Source: Limnobacter sp. MED105 (GTDB lineage Bacteria; Pseudomonadota; Gammaproteobacteria; Burkholderiales; Burkholderiaceae_B). Taken from it: a DNA stretch of 64,000 bases. Numbering within the stretch: position 1 is the first letter of the stretch; each line of letters opens with the position of its first letter. The stretch is taken from NCBI RefSeq assembly GCF_000170915.1, contig NZ_ABCT01000007.1, positions 62,001 to 126,000 on the forward strand. Direction: 5' to 3'. Shown in pieces: positions 27,499-36,649 of the stretch. A program made the translations under genes and the position numbers. The notes under the pieces were generated by a model. That model was not told the origin of the DNA and did no database searches. It was given only the letters and a program-made list of their open reading frames with translations.

Positions 27499-28408
27499 AA
27501 CCAAAGTCACCAAACGCAAGGAAACCAAGCGCTCCGAAAAAGTATTGCCTGATGCTTTGGTGCCCGAGAGCCAGTGGGAAATCTTAGGCCAGGCCTGCAT
27601 GGTCAACGGCAAGGCAGTTCGCTTGCGTCAATGGCCAACGCGTTATGGCGACATGCCTTCCAAAGAAGACATGCACGAGCGCGTCGATCAATTGTCGGAG
27701 CGCCTTAACCACCTGCTGACCTGTCTGTATGCACAAGGTGAGCACAAACTGCTTGTGATTCTTCAAGGCATGGACACCGCCGGCAAAGACGGTGCAGCCC
27801 GTGCCATTATGCGTTCAGTGCACCCCATGGCTTTGCGTATGGTGTCTTTCAAAGAGCCTTCCGAGCAGGAAGCGGCTCATGATTTTTTGTGGCGTGTTCA
27901 TCCCCACGTGCCCGGCGCGGGTCAATCGGTGATTTTTAACCGCTCACATTACGACGGCATCATCATGCCGATCATTCAAGACAATGTCTCAGCCACCTGG
28001 ATCGATGAACGTATTCGCCAAGCGAACGACTTTGAACGACTCTTGGTTGAAACCGGAACCACGGTCTTGAAAGTATTCCTGAATATTTCCCGTGAAGAAC
28101 AGCATCAACGCATGATTGAACGCTGGGAAACGCCCGACAAGCGCTGGAAGCTGACTGAAAAAGATCTTCATTGTGGCGAGAACTACAGCATGTATGCCAA
28201 TGCCTACGAACAGGTTCTGGAAAAAACCTGTACCAAGCAGGCACCCTGGTGGATTATTCCCGCCGATCACAAAGGCTTTCGAAACATGCTGGTGGCTGAA
28301 ATTTTGGTGGGCACACTGGAGCGCATGGGCCTGGCTTGGCCCGATCCTGATCCGGCTGTCGCCAAAAGCGAGTTCTGGAAAAAGCCGTCAACCACTCCAG
28401 GAACATAA
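27473..28408 (+). CDS. ppk2: Polyphosphate kinase 2 family protein
   Basis: PPK2-type polyphosphate:nucleotide phosphotransferase, 311 residues from the ATG at 27473 (MTKADNKPE). Walker A is GMDTAGKDG (about 99-107); the lid/Walker B region has FNRSHYDG and the MIERWETPDKRWK segment. The sequence features resemble the single-domain class that phosphorylates nucleoside mono- or diphosphates, but the exact specificity cannot be read out. The first 25 residues are lysine rich. Its start lies inside the 3' end of the oxidoreductase gene, so translation is probably coupled. Confidence 0.9.
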   Translation: MTKADNKPETKVTKRKETKRSEKVLPDALVPESQWEILGQACMVNGKAVRLRQWPTRYGDMPSKEDMHERVDQLSERLNHLLTCLYAQGEHKLLVILQGMDTAGKDGAARAIMRSVHPMALRMVSFKEPSEQEAAHDFLWRVHPHVPGAGQSVIFNRSHYDGIIMPIIQDNVSATWIDERIRQANDFERLLVETGTTVLKVFLNISREEQHQRMIERWETPDKRWKLTEKDLHCGENYSMYANAYEQVLEKTCTKQAPWWIIPADHKGFRNMLVAEILVGTLERMGLAWPDPDPAVAKSEFWKKPSTTPGT

Positions 28409-28453
28409 CCGTTATTTGTGTTCCCAAACAACATTCAATAGGGGACTTTAACC

Positions 28454-28834
28454 ATGAATAAAAATACCTTGAAATTTGCCGTACTGAGCAGTGCCCTGAT
28501 GTTTTCCGCTTCCGCCATGGCGGTGGGCTTGGGTGTGAACACAGGTGTAGGCGTAAAGGCTGAAGTGCCCGGAGTTTCTCTGAATGCAGACGCCAAAGCC
28601 AAAGCCGATGCCAACGCCAATGCTGACTTGAAAGGCAAGTCCAGTGCGGCCGTGAAAGGCGCCAAGTCTCAGGGCGATGAAATGCGCAGTGAAGCAGGTG
28701 CCTTGCATTCTGAAGCCAAAGGTGAAGTGGGCAAGCGCACAGGTCAGCTTGAGTCTGCCGCCGACGTGAAAGCCAAGGCCGACGTAAAAGCCGATGTGAA
28801 AGCTGGCGGCAAGCTGAAGGCTGACAAGAAGTAA
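28454..28834 (+). CDS. Secreted low-complexity Ala/Lys-rich protein
   Basis: 126 residues, no named family recognised. A clear signal peptide (MNKNTLKF... to ASAMA, cleavage near residue 23) is followed by a glycine/valine stretch and a highly charged body built of short degenerate units such as ADAKAKADANANAD and ADVKAKADVKADVKA. The pattern predicts an extended helical or disordered chain in the periplasm or envelope. GGGGAC upstream gives a weak ribosome site. A strong terminator follows, so the gene has its own 3' end. Stress or envelope role is only a guess. Confidence 0.7.
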   Translation: MNKNTLKFAVLSSALMFSASAMAVGLGVNTGVGVKAEVPGVSLNADAKAKADANANADLKGKSSAAVKGAKSQGDEMRSEAGALHSEAKGEVGKRTGQLESAADVKAKADVKADVKAGGKLKADKK

Positions 28835-28871
28835 TTTGCTGTTTCATTCAGTCTTTCAAAACGCAGTGTTC

Positions 28872-28900
28872 AAAAATGCTCCTTCGGGGGCATTTTTGTT
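28872..28900 (+). terminator. Rho-independent terminator
   Basis: An 11-bp stem (28872-28882 with 28887-28897), TTCG tetraloop and flanking T-run (TTTTTGTT). AAAAATGC on the left arm makes it potentially bidirectional. It ends the secreted-protein gene before mscS. Confidence 0.92.
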
Positions 28901-28948
28901 GTTCAGGTTCTCTACACTGTTTCTTTTCGATACCAACAAAAAGTAGTC

Positions 28949-30088
28949 ATGAATTTTTCCAGCCTGCAAGAATGGCTTGTCAGCTTGGGTGTGCCCAGCA
29001 AAGTGTTTGCTTACAACACTTGGGTGTACCAGGTTTTTATGGTTGTATTTCTGACCCTTTTGGTCAGTTACACCGTGGGTTTGGTTTTCAATCGCTTGGG
29101 TCGACTTGCTGAAAGATCAAACAATCCCTGGGACGATGTGTTCCTCGAAAGCGCCCGTAAGCCACTGAAGATTCTGATCTGGTTACTTGGTATTTCCTGG
29201 GCTGCCAGAATCACACATACCGCGAGCAACGCGGAAATCTTTGAATTCATCGACCCAGTTCGCAGGGTGGGTGTCATTGTGTTGATCACCTGGTTCCTGT
29301 TTGGTCTGGCCAAGCGATTCGAGCTTGCCCTGCAAAGTCCGGACCGGGTCAAAGAACCGCTCGACGCCACCACGGCCAGCGCCATCGGCAAACTGCTTCG
29401 CGCCTCCATCATCATCACTGCTGCCTTGGTGATTCTTCAAAATCTGGGGTTCAGTATTTCGGGTGTACTTGCATTCGGCGGAGTGGGTGGTATTGCAGTG
29501 GGTTTTGCTGCGAAAGACTTACTGGCGAATTTTTTTGGTGGTCTGACTGTGTACATGGATCGACCGTTTGTAGTGGGTGACTGGGTACGCTCACCCGACA
29601 AAAATATCGAAGGCACCGTAGAGCACATCGGCTGGCGACTCACGCGCATACGCACCTTTGACAAACGCCCGCTGTATGTGCCCAACGCCACTTTCAGCAC
29701 AATTTCACTTGAAAACCCGTCGCGCATGACGCACCGTCGAATTCAGGAAACGGTGGGTGTGCGTTATGAGGATTTGCAACAGGTGCGCAGTATCGTCGAT
29801 TCGGTCAAGCGCATGTTGATTGAGCACGACGAAATTGATGACAATCAAACCTTGATTGTGAATCTGAATCAGTTTGCTGACTCAAGCGTTAACTTGATGG
29901 TGTACACCTTCACGAAAACTACCATTTGGGTGAAATACCACGAGGTGAAGCAAGACGTGTTGCTGAAAATCGCTGAAATTATTGAACAGCACGGCGCTGA
30001 AATTGCTTTTCCCACCACCACATTGCACGTGGCCAGTCTGCCTGAGCAATTTGCACAGGCAGGTGTTCAACCGGTTCAGCAGCCTTAA
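28949..30088 (+). CDS. MscS-family mechanosensitive channel
   Basis: 379 residues. Three or four N-terminal membrane spans (about 29-50, 72-88, 108-125) precede the pore helix with GVLAFGGVGGIAVGFAAKDLLANFFGG (about 170-197), the glycine/alanine-rich TM3 of MscS. A beta domain (PFVVGDWVRSPDKNIEGTV, about 207) and the C-terminal alpha/beta vestibule follow. It releases solutes on hypo-osmotic shock. The start is 49 nt after the terminator. The 3' end overlaps the convergent rfaE2 by 4 nt. Confidence 0.93.
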   Translation: MNFSSLQEWLVSLGVPSKVFAYNTWVYQVFMVVFLTLLVSYTVGLVFNRLGRLAERSNNPWDDVFLESARKPLKILIWLLGISWAARITHTASNAEIFEFIDPVRRVGVIVLITWFLFGLAKRFELALQSPDRVKEPLDATTASAIGKLLRASIIITAALVILQNLGFSISGVLAFGGVGGIAVGFAAKDLLANFFGGLTVYMDRPFVVGDWVRSPDKNIEGTVEHIGWRLTRIRTFDKRPLYVPNATFSTISLENPSRMTHRRIQETVGVRYEDLQQVRSIVDSVKRMLIEHDEIDDNQTLIVNLNQFADSSVNLMVYTFTKTTIWVKYHEVKQDVLLKIAEIIEQHGAEIAFPTTTLHVASLPEQFAQAGVQPVQQP

Positions 30089-30579
30089 AGTTTGCGGATT
30101 TTCTCGAGCGTGGCGGTGGTGCTGCGCTCGTGCTCAAACGCGATAGACAGTGCCGTGCCTCCCCAGCTTTGCACCTCTTTGGCCCCCACCATCTTTTCAA
30201 CGGGCCAATCGCCACCTTTTACCAGTACATCCGGGCGCGCCGCCAGAATTGCATTCAAAGGCGTGTCTTCTTCGAAGTAGGTGACCAAAGCTACGCACTC
30301 CAGCGCGGCCAGTACATGCATGCGATCCACTTGGGTGTTGATGGGACGGTCTGGTCCCTTGCCCAAGCGTTTGACGGATTCATCCGAATTGACTGCCACG
30401 ATCAGGCTCTGGCCTTCTTGCGCGGCTTGGTCCAGGTAAGTGACATGCCCACGGTGCAACAAATCAAAAACCCCGTTGGTAAAAACCACGGGGCCTTTGA
30501 GTTGCTGTGCGCGTTCAGCGAGTTCGCTGGGGTGGCACACTTTTTTTTCAAAGCGTGCCGGTTTTCCGGTTGTTGTCAT
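30085..30579 (-). CDS. rfaE2: D-glycero-beta-D-manno-heptose 1-phosphate adenylyltransferase
   Basis: Nucleotidyltransferase that makes ADP-heptose for the lipopolysaccharide core. 164 residues, equal to the C-terminal domain of E. coli HldE as a separate protein, which is usual in Burkholderiales. The FTNGVFDLLHRGH motif (33-45; H42-x-G-H45) is the nucleotide-binding signature. GGDW and the C-terminal ERSTTATLEKI segment complete it. The matching kinase (RfaE1) is not in the window. Confidence 0.93.
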   Translation of the reverse strand: MTTTGKPARFEKKVCHPSELAERAQQLKGPVVFTNGVFDLLHRGHVTYLDQAAQEGQSLIVAVNSDESVKRLGKGPDRPINTQVDRMHVLAALECVALVTYFEEDTPLNAILAARPDVLVKGGDWPVEKMVGAKEVQSWGGTALSIAFEHERSTTATLEKIRKL

Positions 30580-30591
30580 GGTGCAATCTAA

Positions 30592-31455
30592 TCAGGCTGC
30601 GTTGCCAACAGGCGGTTCGGTTGCGCCCAAACGCGCCATGACTTCCTTGCGGTAGCGGTTCAAGTCTTGCACCGATTCAAAAGTGCGTTCAAACAGCAAG
30701 CTCATGTTGTGCAAAATGCGGTCAACCACTTTCTTTTCCCAGTCGGCGTCAAAGCGAATTTGACCATCCAGCCAGTTTTCCAGCCAATCCGGATCGGGCA
30801 AGCGGCTTTGTACGGTGTCGTTCGGGAACAGGTCTTTGTTCACATGCAAATTGGTGGGGTGCAATGGTTTTTGTGTGCGACGGGCCGAGGCCATGAGCAC
30901 GCCAATTTTACTGAATGCAGCACGTGCACCATCGCCCACTTCGACCAAGGCTTTTTTCATGTAGCGCAGGTAAGCACCACCGTGACGTGCCTCGTCATGT
31001 GAAATGATTTTGTAAATTTGCTTGATCACCGGTTCTGTATGCCAATCTGAGGCGCAGCGGTACCAATGGTTCAATCGAATTTCGCCGCAGAAGTGCAGCA
31101 TCAGTGTTTCAAGGGGTGGTGCCGGGTCAAATTCAAAGCGCACAGCGTGCAGCTCTTCTTCTGTGGGCAGCAAGTCGGGGCGGAAACGGCGCAAATATTC
31201 CATCAACACCAGTGAGTGCTTTTGCTCCTCAAAAAACCAAATGGACATGAAGGCAGAGAAGTCGCTGTCGTGTTTGTTATCACGCAAAAACATTTCGGTA
31301 GCGGGCAAAGCCGACCACTCGGTAATGGCGTTCATTTTGATGGTTTGGGCCTGTTCTTCAGACAACTTGGAGGCATCAAACTGATCCCAGTTGATGTCCT
31401 TTTCCATGTTCCAACGAACGGACTCCAACGACCTGAATAACTCTGGATACAACAT
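30592..31455 (-). CDS. Ferritin-like diiron protein
   Basis: 287 residues, all-helical. Candidate diiron ligands are E46 or E54, E77-x-x-H80 (EEQKH), E125 and E155-x-x-H158 (DEARH), the double E-x-x-H arrangement of ferritin-like oxidases and acyl-ACP desaturase relatives. The substrate is unknown; its length and layout are closer to stearoyl-ACP desaturase-type or ferritin-like hypothetical proteins than to iron-storage ferritins. It is followed by rfaE2 after 12 nt, possibly as one transcript. The C-terminal third has NLHVNKDLFPND and a long helix. Fold call is fairly sure, function is not. Confidence 0.7.
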   Translation of the reverse strand: MLYPELFRSLESVRWNMEKDINWDQFDASKLSEEQAQTIKMNAITEWSALPATEMFLRDNKHDSDFSAFMSIWFFEEQKHSLVLMEYLRRFRPDLLPTEEELHAVRFEFDPAPPLETLMLHFCGEIRLNHWYRCASDWHTEPVIKQIYKIISHDEARHGGAYLRYMKKALVEVGDGARAAFSKIGVLMASARRTQKPLHPTNLHVNKDLFPNDTVQSRLPDPDWLENWLDGQIRFDADWEKKVVDRILHNMSLLFERTFESVQDLNRYRKEVMARLGATEPPVGNAA

Positions 31456-31586
31456 GTTGCTCCACCTTCACTGAATAAATTCGACTTTGTGATTTTAACA
31501 AGACATGTCATGAAGCGCATGAAGATTTGGTGACACATGGCATTTATGTGCACATGTGTACGCCGAAACAGGTCGAATTCAGGCTT

Positions 31587-32075
31587 TCAGCCTGCCTGTT
31601 TTTTCAACCAGCGCATCAGTCCCCCCAGCACCGGGATCTTCTCGTACAGCTCCTCAGCTGTGTCCCAATAGTCCCTGTGTGACTGCACAAGGCCATTTTG
31701 GTTCAACTGCAGGTGCGACGATCCTTTGATGCACTGCACTTGCCCCACCTTGAAGCGCTTCATCTCGAACAGGAAGTCCCAAGCCATGAACACTTGTTGA
31801 CCCGATTGAAACGCGGTGTGCACTACAAAGCGCGGGTTGTCGACCTGATGGAACATCTCGCCAAAAATACGGGCGATGTCTTCTACCCGGTTCACTTCGT
31901 TGAACGGGTCTTTGAAATAGGCGTCACCCGCGTAAAACCTGGGCATGTCAGCCACGGTTTGCTCAGTGAGGTGCTCAAAAAAATCGATTAATCTGCGCAA
32001 GGGTTCGGACAACTGCTGACGATCCAGCGGAGCCAGGCCACCAGTTTTGTGGGCGGTGTTATTTGCTTTGCTCAT
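31587..32075 (-). CDS. NTF2-like (SnoaL-type) protein, last gene of the lipid/photostress operon
   Basis: 162 residues. The fold is suggested by LIDFFEHLTEQTVADMPRFY, the YFKDPFNEV turn and the central sheet (RFVVHTAFQSGQQVFMAWDF; GSSHLQLNQNG). Such cone-shaped proteins bind small hydrophobic ligands or act as isomerases. It overlaps the SDR gene by 17 nt. It is the distal gene of the eight-gene unit that begins at 38777. Confidence 0.75.
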   Translation of the reverse strand: MSKANNTAHKTGGLAPLDRQQLSEPLRRLIDFFEHLTEQTVADMPRFYAGDAYFKDPFNEVNRVEDIARIFGEMFHQVDNPRFVVHTAFQSGQQVFMAWDFLFEMKRFKVGQVQCIKGSSHLQLNQNGLVQSHRDYWDTAEELYEKIPVLGGLMRWLKKQAG

Positions 32076-32868
32076 GACCCAGTTCCGCTTTGTTTTTGTT
32101 TGCAGTCAGTTTGCGCACCGCAGCAAAGTACAGTGAATAAGGCAGTATGCGCAAGGTACGCAGGGTACGTGTGAATGCTTTGGGGAAATGAATTTCGAAC
32201 TCACCTTTTTCCAGCCCTGTAATAATTTCCTGTGCCGCTTTTTCAGCAGTAATTAAAAATGGCATGGGAAAGGTGTTTTTGCGGGTCAGCGGCGTGTCTA
32301 CAAAGCCTGGGTTCACCACGCTTACGCCCACGTGGTGGGGTTGTAATTCCACATGCAAAGCTTCGGCCAGATTGATCAATGCCGCCTTGGTGGGGCCATA
32401 GGCCAGTGAGTTTGGCAAACCCCGATAACCCGCCACACTCGAGACGATGGCCAGGTGCCCCGACTTCTGTTCAAGCAGCTTGGGTAGTGCATTGGCCAGC
32501 ACATACATGGTGCCGTTCAGGTTGACATCAATTTGTTGTTTTACTTTTTCAATGTCGAATTCAGCAACCGACATCTCCGAGTAAGTGCCTGCCATTAGCA
32601 CGATCAAATCCACACCACCCCAAGCGGCCATGACATTGTCGAAAGCCGTTTTCACTGCGGCTTGTTGGGTAATATCCAGGGGCAGGGCGGTGGCGTGTTG
32701 CAGCTCACCTGCCAGTGTGGTTAGTTTGTCGGCACTGCGCGCCGACAACATTTGTTTGCAACCCAGCTGGTCCAGCTGACGTGCCAAGGCCTCGCCAATA
32801 CCGGTGGATGCGCCCACCAGCCACACCCGCTTGTTTTTCCACTGGGTCAGTTTCGGGTTAAAGCTCAT
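32059..32868 (-). CDS. Short-chain dehydrogenase/reductase
   Basis: 269 residues, classical SDR. Cofactor site GASTGIG (19-25), NAG equivalent LMAGTY, catalytic S143/S144, Y157 and K161 (YGPTK). Residues near the end of beta-2 (SARSADKL) are compatible with NADP. The substrate is unknown. SDR genes of this sort recur in ECF-sigma or LitR-controlled photo-oxidative operons with cfa and DUF1365 (family knowledge). Separated by 12 nt from the DUF3833 gene. Confidence 0.9.
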   Translation of the reverse strand: MSFNPKLTQWKNKRVWLVGASTGIGEALARQLDQLGCKQMLSARSADKLTTLAGELQHATALPLDITQQAAVKTAFDNVMAAWGGVDLIVLMAGTYSEMSVAEFDIEKVKQQIDVNLNGTMYVLANALPKLLEQKSGHLAIVSSVAGYRGLPNSLAYGPTKAALINLAEALHVELQPHHVGVSVVNPGFVDTPLTRKNTFPMPFLITAEKAAQEIITGLEKGEFEIHFPKAFTRTLRTLRILPYSLYFAAVRKLTANKNKAELGHEQSK

Positions 32869-32880
32869 GCGGGTTCCTTC

Positions 32881-33447
32881 TTAATCTCGTTTGCGAAAGC
32901 TCAACAGCACTTCGCCCAATTCAATGCCAAATTTGCTCATGGTGGCCCGGTTCAGCATCACCTTGTCGTCCATCTGGTACATCCAGTCATCGAACTGCAC
33001 TTCGTAGGTGGTGCCATCGACTGGCAGCAGCATGGTGTACTTCCACTGAAATGCGTTGCCAGAAGTTTCTCCGTTGGCTTGCCCCAGAACGTCGCCCGCG
33101 GTGCCGGTGTACTTGTTACCGTCTTTCTTCAATGTCCACACCCGTTTTTGGGTTGTGCCATCGGAGTAAACAAAGTCTTCATCCAGTACGCCAGTATTGC
33201 CATCCCAAGTGCATTTCATGACCACGGTGAAACGCTTTACAACTTTGCCAGAACGGTCCTGAAACACGCCCCACGCATCAATAGTGCCATTGAAATATTC
33301 TTTCAGGTCAAGCACCGGTTTTTCCTGTGCATAGTCCGCGGGTTGCGGGCTCGCGCACGCGGTTAAAATCAACGCACCAGCCAGGGCAAGGAAGCCCAGT
33401 TGCAGTTTGCGTGCCCATTGTTTTGCCCATTGCTTTGCGATAGTCAT
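32881..33447 (-). CDS. DUF3833 lipoprotein
   Basis: 188 residues. Signal peptide with lipobox LTAC (C31), so probably membrane anchored. The body has YFNGTIDAWGVFQDRSGKVV, VMKCTWDG and YEVQFDDWMYQMDDKV, which fit DUF3833, a family that travels with cfa and DUF1365 genes. Overlaps the MFS gene by 4 nt. Function unknown. Confidence 0.82.
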   Translation of the reverse strand: MTIAKQWAKQWARKLQLGFLALAGALILTACASPQPADYAQEKPVLDLKEYFNGTIDAWGVFQDRSGKVVKRFTVVMKCTWDGNTGVLDEDFVYSDGTTQKRVWTLKKDGNKYTGTAGDVLGQANGETSGNAFQWKYTMLLPVDGTTYEVQFDDWMYQMDDKVMLNRATMSKFGIELGEVLLSFRKRD

Positions 33448-34841
33448 GCTGTACTCCCAATTGCGGTATTACTTGTTGTTCGGTTCAGGCTGGCCAGGCC
33501 ACTGCGGCCCAGCAGCACAATGGCCAGCAACTTCAGGGCACAGGGCACCAAGGCGTAAACCCACAGCAGCGGGTCGTTGGCCAGTTGTTGCAGCAAACCC
33601 ATGTTTTGATAAGACTCGGTTTTTGCCATGTCTGCTGAATAGCTGAACCACTGCAAGGTGCCCAGTGCAAAGCTGGGTGCCAAGGCCAGGTTGAATTTGT
33701 TGATCCAGTTCCAAAGACCAAAGTAAGTGCCTTCGGTTTTGCCTCGCTCGCCGTTTTCCTCGATCAAGCGGGCGACCAAGGCTGCGGGTAGCGACAAATC
33801 GGCGCCCAACGCGAAGCCAGTGACAATGCATACAAACAGATAGCCAGCCAGATCACCTTCACCCAAGGCAATCACAACGATGAAGGCGGGGATGGACAGC
33901 ACCATGCCCAACAACCAAGAACGCGCCAGGCCAATTTTGCTGGCCAGCCACACCCAGAATACCGTGGACGCTGCGCCAACCAAAAAGTAAACAGCCAGCA
34001 CCCATTGATCAGAATCGCCCAAGCCCAGGCGGTCGCGCATGTAAAAAGGCACTAGCGTGGCCGGCAGTGCAGCGGCCAACCCGTTGCACAAAAATACTCC
34101 CATTAACTTGCGGAAGTTTTGTCGGCGCAACGGTTGCACGATGTCGGCAAAGCCTTTGCGAATCGCAGCGGCCACGCTGGCTTGCGCGTTGTTGAATGTT
34201 TGAGCCAATGGGTTGGCAGTGTGCTGAAAACCCTGTTGAGCTGTTCGGTCGGGTTGTGGCGAATACTTCAGCAACAAAAACATACCCAGCACCAGCATCA
34301 CGGCGAACACCGTGAAGATCAGTCCTGCATTCGTTTCAAGTGCCAGCGACACGGCAAACACCACACCCAGAATGCCTACGCCTTCACGCACTGCCACATA
34401 AGTAGAGCGTTCTTTGTCGGTGTGGCCCAGTTCAGCTCCCCAGGCCTGGTAAGCAATGCTGGCAAAGCTGTAGCCAAGATGTACCACAATCAAACTGACC
34501 ATGAGGCTGGCCGCATATTCAGTGGGTGTGCTTCCCAGCGGGAAAAATACACCCGCCATGCCCAATAACAACAAAGGCACCGCCAGCAACAAGGGCAAGG
34601 CGTAGCGGTTTCCCTGACCACTTCGGCGGTCTACCCACAGGCCAATTGCGGGGTCGAGTACAGCATCCAGTAACCGTGACAGCAGCAGGATAACGCCCAC
34701 CCATGCGGATGGCACTTCGTAAATGCGGGAGTACAGGTAGGGCACCTGAATGTAGATGGGCACAGCCACGGCGCCCAGGGCCCAGCCCAGAAGGCCGTAA
34801 TTCAGCAGGTCTTTGGCGCTGGTGCGGGGCGGTTGGATCAT
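33444..34841 (-). CDS. MFS transporter (GPH-like)
   Basis: 465 residues, about 12 membrane spans. The loop DAVLDPAIGLWVDRRSG with following GNRY matches the glycoside-pentoside-hexuronide branch of the major facilitator superfamily, but in this gene context a sugar substrate is doubtful; lipid or lysolipid export has been suggested for related operon members. Sits 15 nt after the chalcone-isomerase-like gene. Confidence 0.85.
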   Translation of the reverse strand: MIQPPRTSAKDLLNYGLLGWALGAVAVPIYIQVPYLYSRIYEVPSAWVGVILLLSRLLDAVLDPAIGLWVDRRSGQGNRYALPLLLAVPLLLLGMAGVFFPLGSTPTEYAASLMVSLIVVHLGYSFASIAYQAWGAELGHTDKERSTYVAVREGVGILGVVFAVSLALETNAGLIFTVFAVMLVLGMFLLLKYSPQPDRTAQQGFQHTANPLAQTFNNAQASVAAAIRKGFADIVQPLRRQNFRKLMGVFLCNGLAAALPATLVPFYMRDRLGLGDSDQWVLAVYFLVGAASTVFWVWLASKIGLARSWLLGMVLSIPAFIVVIALGEGDLAGYLFVCIVTGFALGADLSLPAALVARLIEENGERGKTEGTYFGLWNWINKFNLALAPSFALGTLQWFSYSADMAKTESYQNMGLLQQLANDPLLWVYALVPCALKLLAIVLLGRSGLASLNRTTSNTAIGSTA

Positions 34842-34856
34842 GTCGGCGCAGCCGTA

Positions 34857-35426
34857 TCAGCGTTTTAAGCCGATCAATTCGCGGCGCATTTCAGGCGCTG
34901 AAGTTTTTGGATCCAGCCAAATACCCATAAAGGCTTCGGCCAGCTCGGGGTCGTCCACTTTGGCCAAAGGCAAGCCATTGCGAAAAAACTGAACCCCTTT
35001 GCCCGGTGTAAACAAGGCACTCAAGGTGTGGCCTTTTTTGACGTCTGGAAAAATTTCATTTAGCTTCACCAGCCAACCCTGGCGCTGAACCTCAGTGCCC
35101 GCACCAATTTCTTCCATTTCATCAATGCTGCGCTCGGCAATATCGCTGCCTTCAAAATCGCGGGCGTATTTCAGTTCCAGCCATGCAGGGTCACGTTTGT
35201 AGTTAAAGCCTTCCGGGTCGGTGTTGGACCACAGTTGCCCGTCATACACGCGCAAACCAAACCAGCGCAGCGTGCCGTAGCCCATCAGCTTCGCATTCTC
35301 AATGGTTTGTGTGACCTGTTTCGGCGGCGGGTTCAGGTTGCTGTTGGCCAGCGCCAAGGGTGCAGTGCCCAGCAGGGCCAGGCACAACAGCGCGCGTTGA
35401 ATAAACTGAGCCGGAAACAACTTCAT
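34857..35426 (-). CDS. Chalcone isomerase-like exported protein
   Basis: 189 residues with a signal peptide (cleavage near ALANS). The mature protein has YGTLRWFGLRVYDGQLW, LELKYARDFEGSDIAERSIDEM and PGKGVQFFRNGLPLA, typical of bacterial chalcone-isomerase-like proteins, a fold related to fatty-acid-binding proteins. Likely binds lipids in the periplasm rather than flavonoids. Overlaps cfa by 4 nt. Confidence 0.82.
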   Translation of the reverse strand: MKLFPAQFIQRALLCLALLGTAPLALANSNLNPPPKQVTQTIENAKLMGYGTLRWFGLRVYDGQLWSNTDPEGFNYKRDPAWLELKYARDFEGSDIAERSIDEMEEIGAGTEVQRQGWLVKLNEIFPDVKKGHTLSALFTPGKGVQFFRNGLPLAKVDDPELAEAFMGIWLDPKTSAPEMRRELIGLKR

Positions 35427-36649
35427 TGATTCTCCACCTTCTCGAGGTAAAACTGAATGACATCGGTGCTCTCGTATTCAAACCCTGCTTCGCAGTAGGC
35501 CAGGTAAAATTCCCAAGTGCGAATGAATGGATCGTCGAAGCCCTGGTTTTTAACCTGTTTAAGCGTTTTCATGAATTGTTCTCGCCAGCGGCGTAATGTT
35601 TCAGCATAGTCTTTTCCAAAGGCTTTTTCCGACACCACGCGCAAACCATGCTTCTCTGCCATGGCCCTGAATTTGGCAGGTGAGGGCAACATGCCACCCG
35701 GGAAAATATACTGCTGAATAAAATCGGTACCTTTGCGGTAACGGTCAAACAACTCGTCTTGAATCACAATCGTTTGAATGGCTGCCTTGCCACCCTTCTT
35801 CAGCAGACGATTCACTGATTGAAAGTAGGCTGGCCAATATTCTTCACCCACGGCTTCAAACATTTCAATTGAGGCAATGTGGTCAAATTGGCCACGGCAG
35901 TCCCGGTAATCCTGCAGACGGAAGTCAGCTTGATCTGCAAAACCCTGTTTGGCCAACCGCGCTTTGGCATAAGCCAGTTGTTCGGTCGACAAGGTCAGGC
36001 CCACCAGGTTGGCGCCTGCCGCACAGGCTTTCTCGGCAAAACCACCCCAACCACAACCAATTTCCAAAACCTGCTCCCCGGACTTTGGGGTCAGGTAGTT
36101 GAGCATGGCCTGGTACTTGGCGTGTTGCGCCTGCTCCAGGCTCAAGCTGGTGTCACCATCAAACAGTGCGCTTGAGTAGGTCATGGTCGGGTCTAGCCAC
36201 AACTGGTAAAACGGATTGCCCAAATCGTAATGGGCATGAATGTTTTTCTTGGCCTGTGCCTTGGTGTTGCGATTCAGCAGATGTTTGATTTTGTAAGCAA
36301 TACTGCCCAGAAAACTGCCATAAATAACTGTTTCAACAGCTTTGCGGTTTTCCAGAAACACGCCAAGAATAGAGGCTATATCCTGAGTTTCCCATTCGCC
36401 CGCGATGTAGGCTTCAGCAAAGCCGATATCACCAGCTTTCAAAGCCCGTTGGCACACGGCCCACGAGTTCAACTTGATTTTTGCGCTGGGTTGGTCCTCT
36501 TCGCCCCCAAACAGCAAGTGGACACCTTCGGGAGTCACAATCTCCAGGCGGCCTTTCTTCAGTTTGGTCAGCAATTTCAGGGTCCACTGGGCCGACGATG
36601 GTGCGTGGCTGGGCAGTTGGAACTGGGAAAAAGTAATGGCTTGAGTCAT
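35423..36649 (-). CDS. cfa: Cyclopropane-fatty-acyl-phospholipid synthase family methyltransferase
   Basis: 408 residues. SAM-dependent enzyme that methylenates or methylates the double bond of membrane lipid acyl chains. AHYDLGNPFYQLWLD (139-153) and the SAM loop LEIGCGWGG (195-203) are canonical, as is SIEMFEAVG. Its presence beside an FAD oxidoreductase, DUF1365 and SDR genes resembles photo-oxidative operons in which related enzymes make cyclopropane or methylated (furan precursor) acyl chains, so the product may not be a plain cyclopropane. Overlaps DUF1365 by 4 nt. Confidence 0.92.
   Translation of the reverse strand: MTQAITFSQFQLPSHAPSSAQWTLKLLTKLKKGRLEIVTPEGVHLLFGGEEDQPSAKIKLNSWAVCQRALKAGDIGFAEAYIAGEWETQDIASILGVFLENRKAVETVIYGSFLGSIAYKIKHLLNRNTKAQAKKNIHAHYDLGNPFYQLWLDPTMTYSSALFDGDTSLSLEQAQHAKYQAMLNYLTPKSGEQVLEIGCGWGGFAEKACAAGANLVGLTLSTEQLAYAKARLAKQGFADQADFRLQDYRDCRGQFDHIASIEMFEAVGEEYWPAYFQSVNRLLKKGGKAAIQTIVIQDELFDRYRKGTDFIQQYIFPGGMLPSPAKFRAMAEKHGLRVVSEKAFGKDYAETLRRWREQFMKTLKQVKNQGFDDPFIRTWEFYLAYCEAGFEYESTDVIQFYLEKVENQ

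Noticed and set aside
31572-31588. 14-nt match (GAATTCAGGCTTTC) to the edge of repeat copy 1 near 9600
   Set aside because: Several such 14-mers are expected by chance in 64 kb; flanks do not align.
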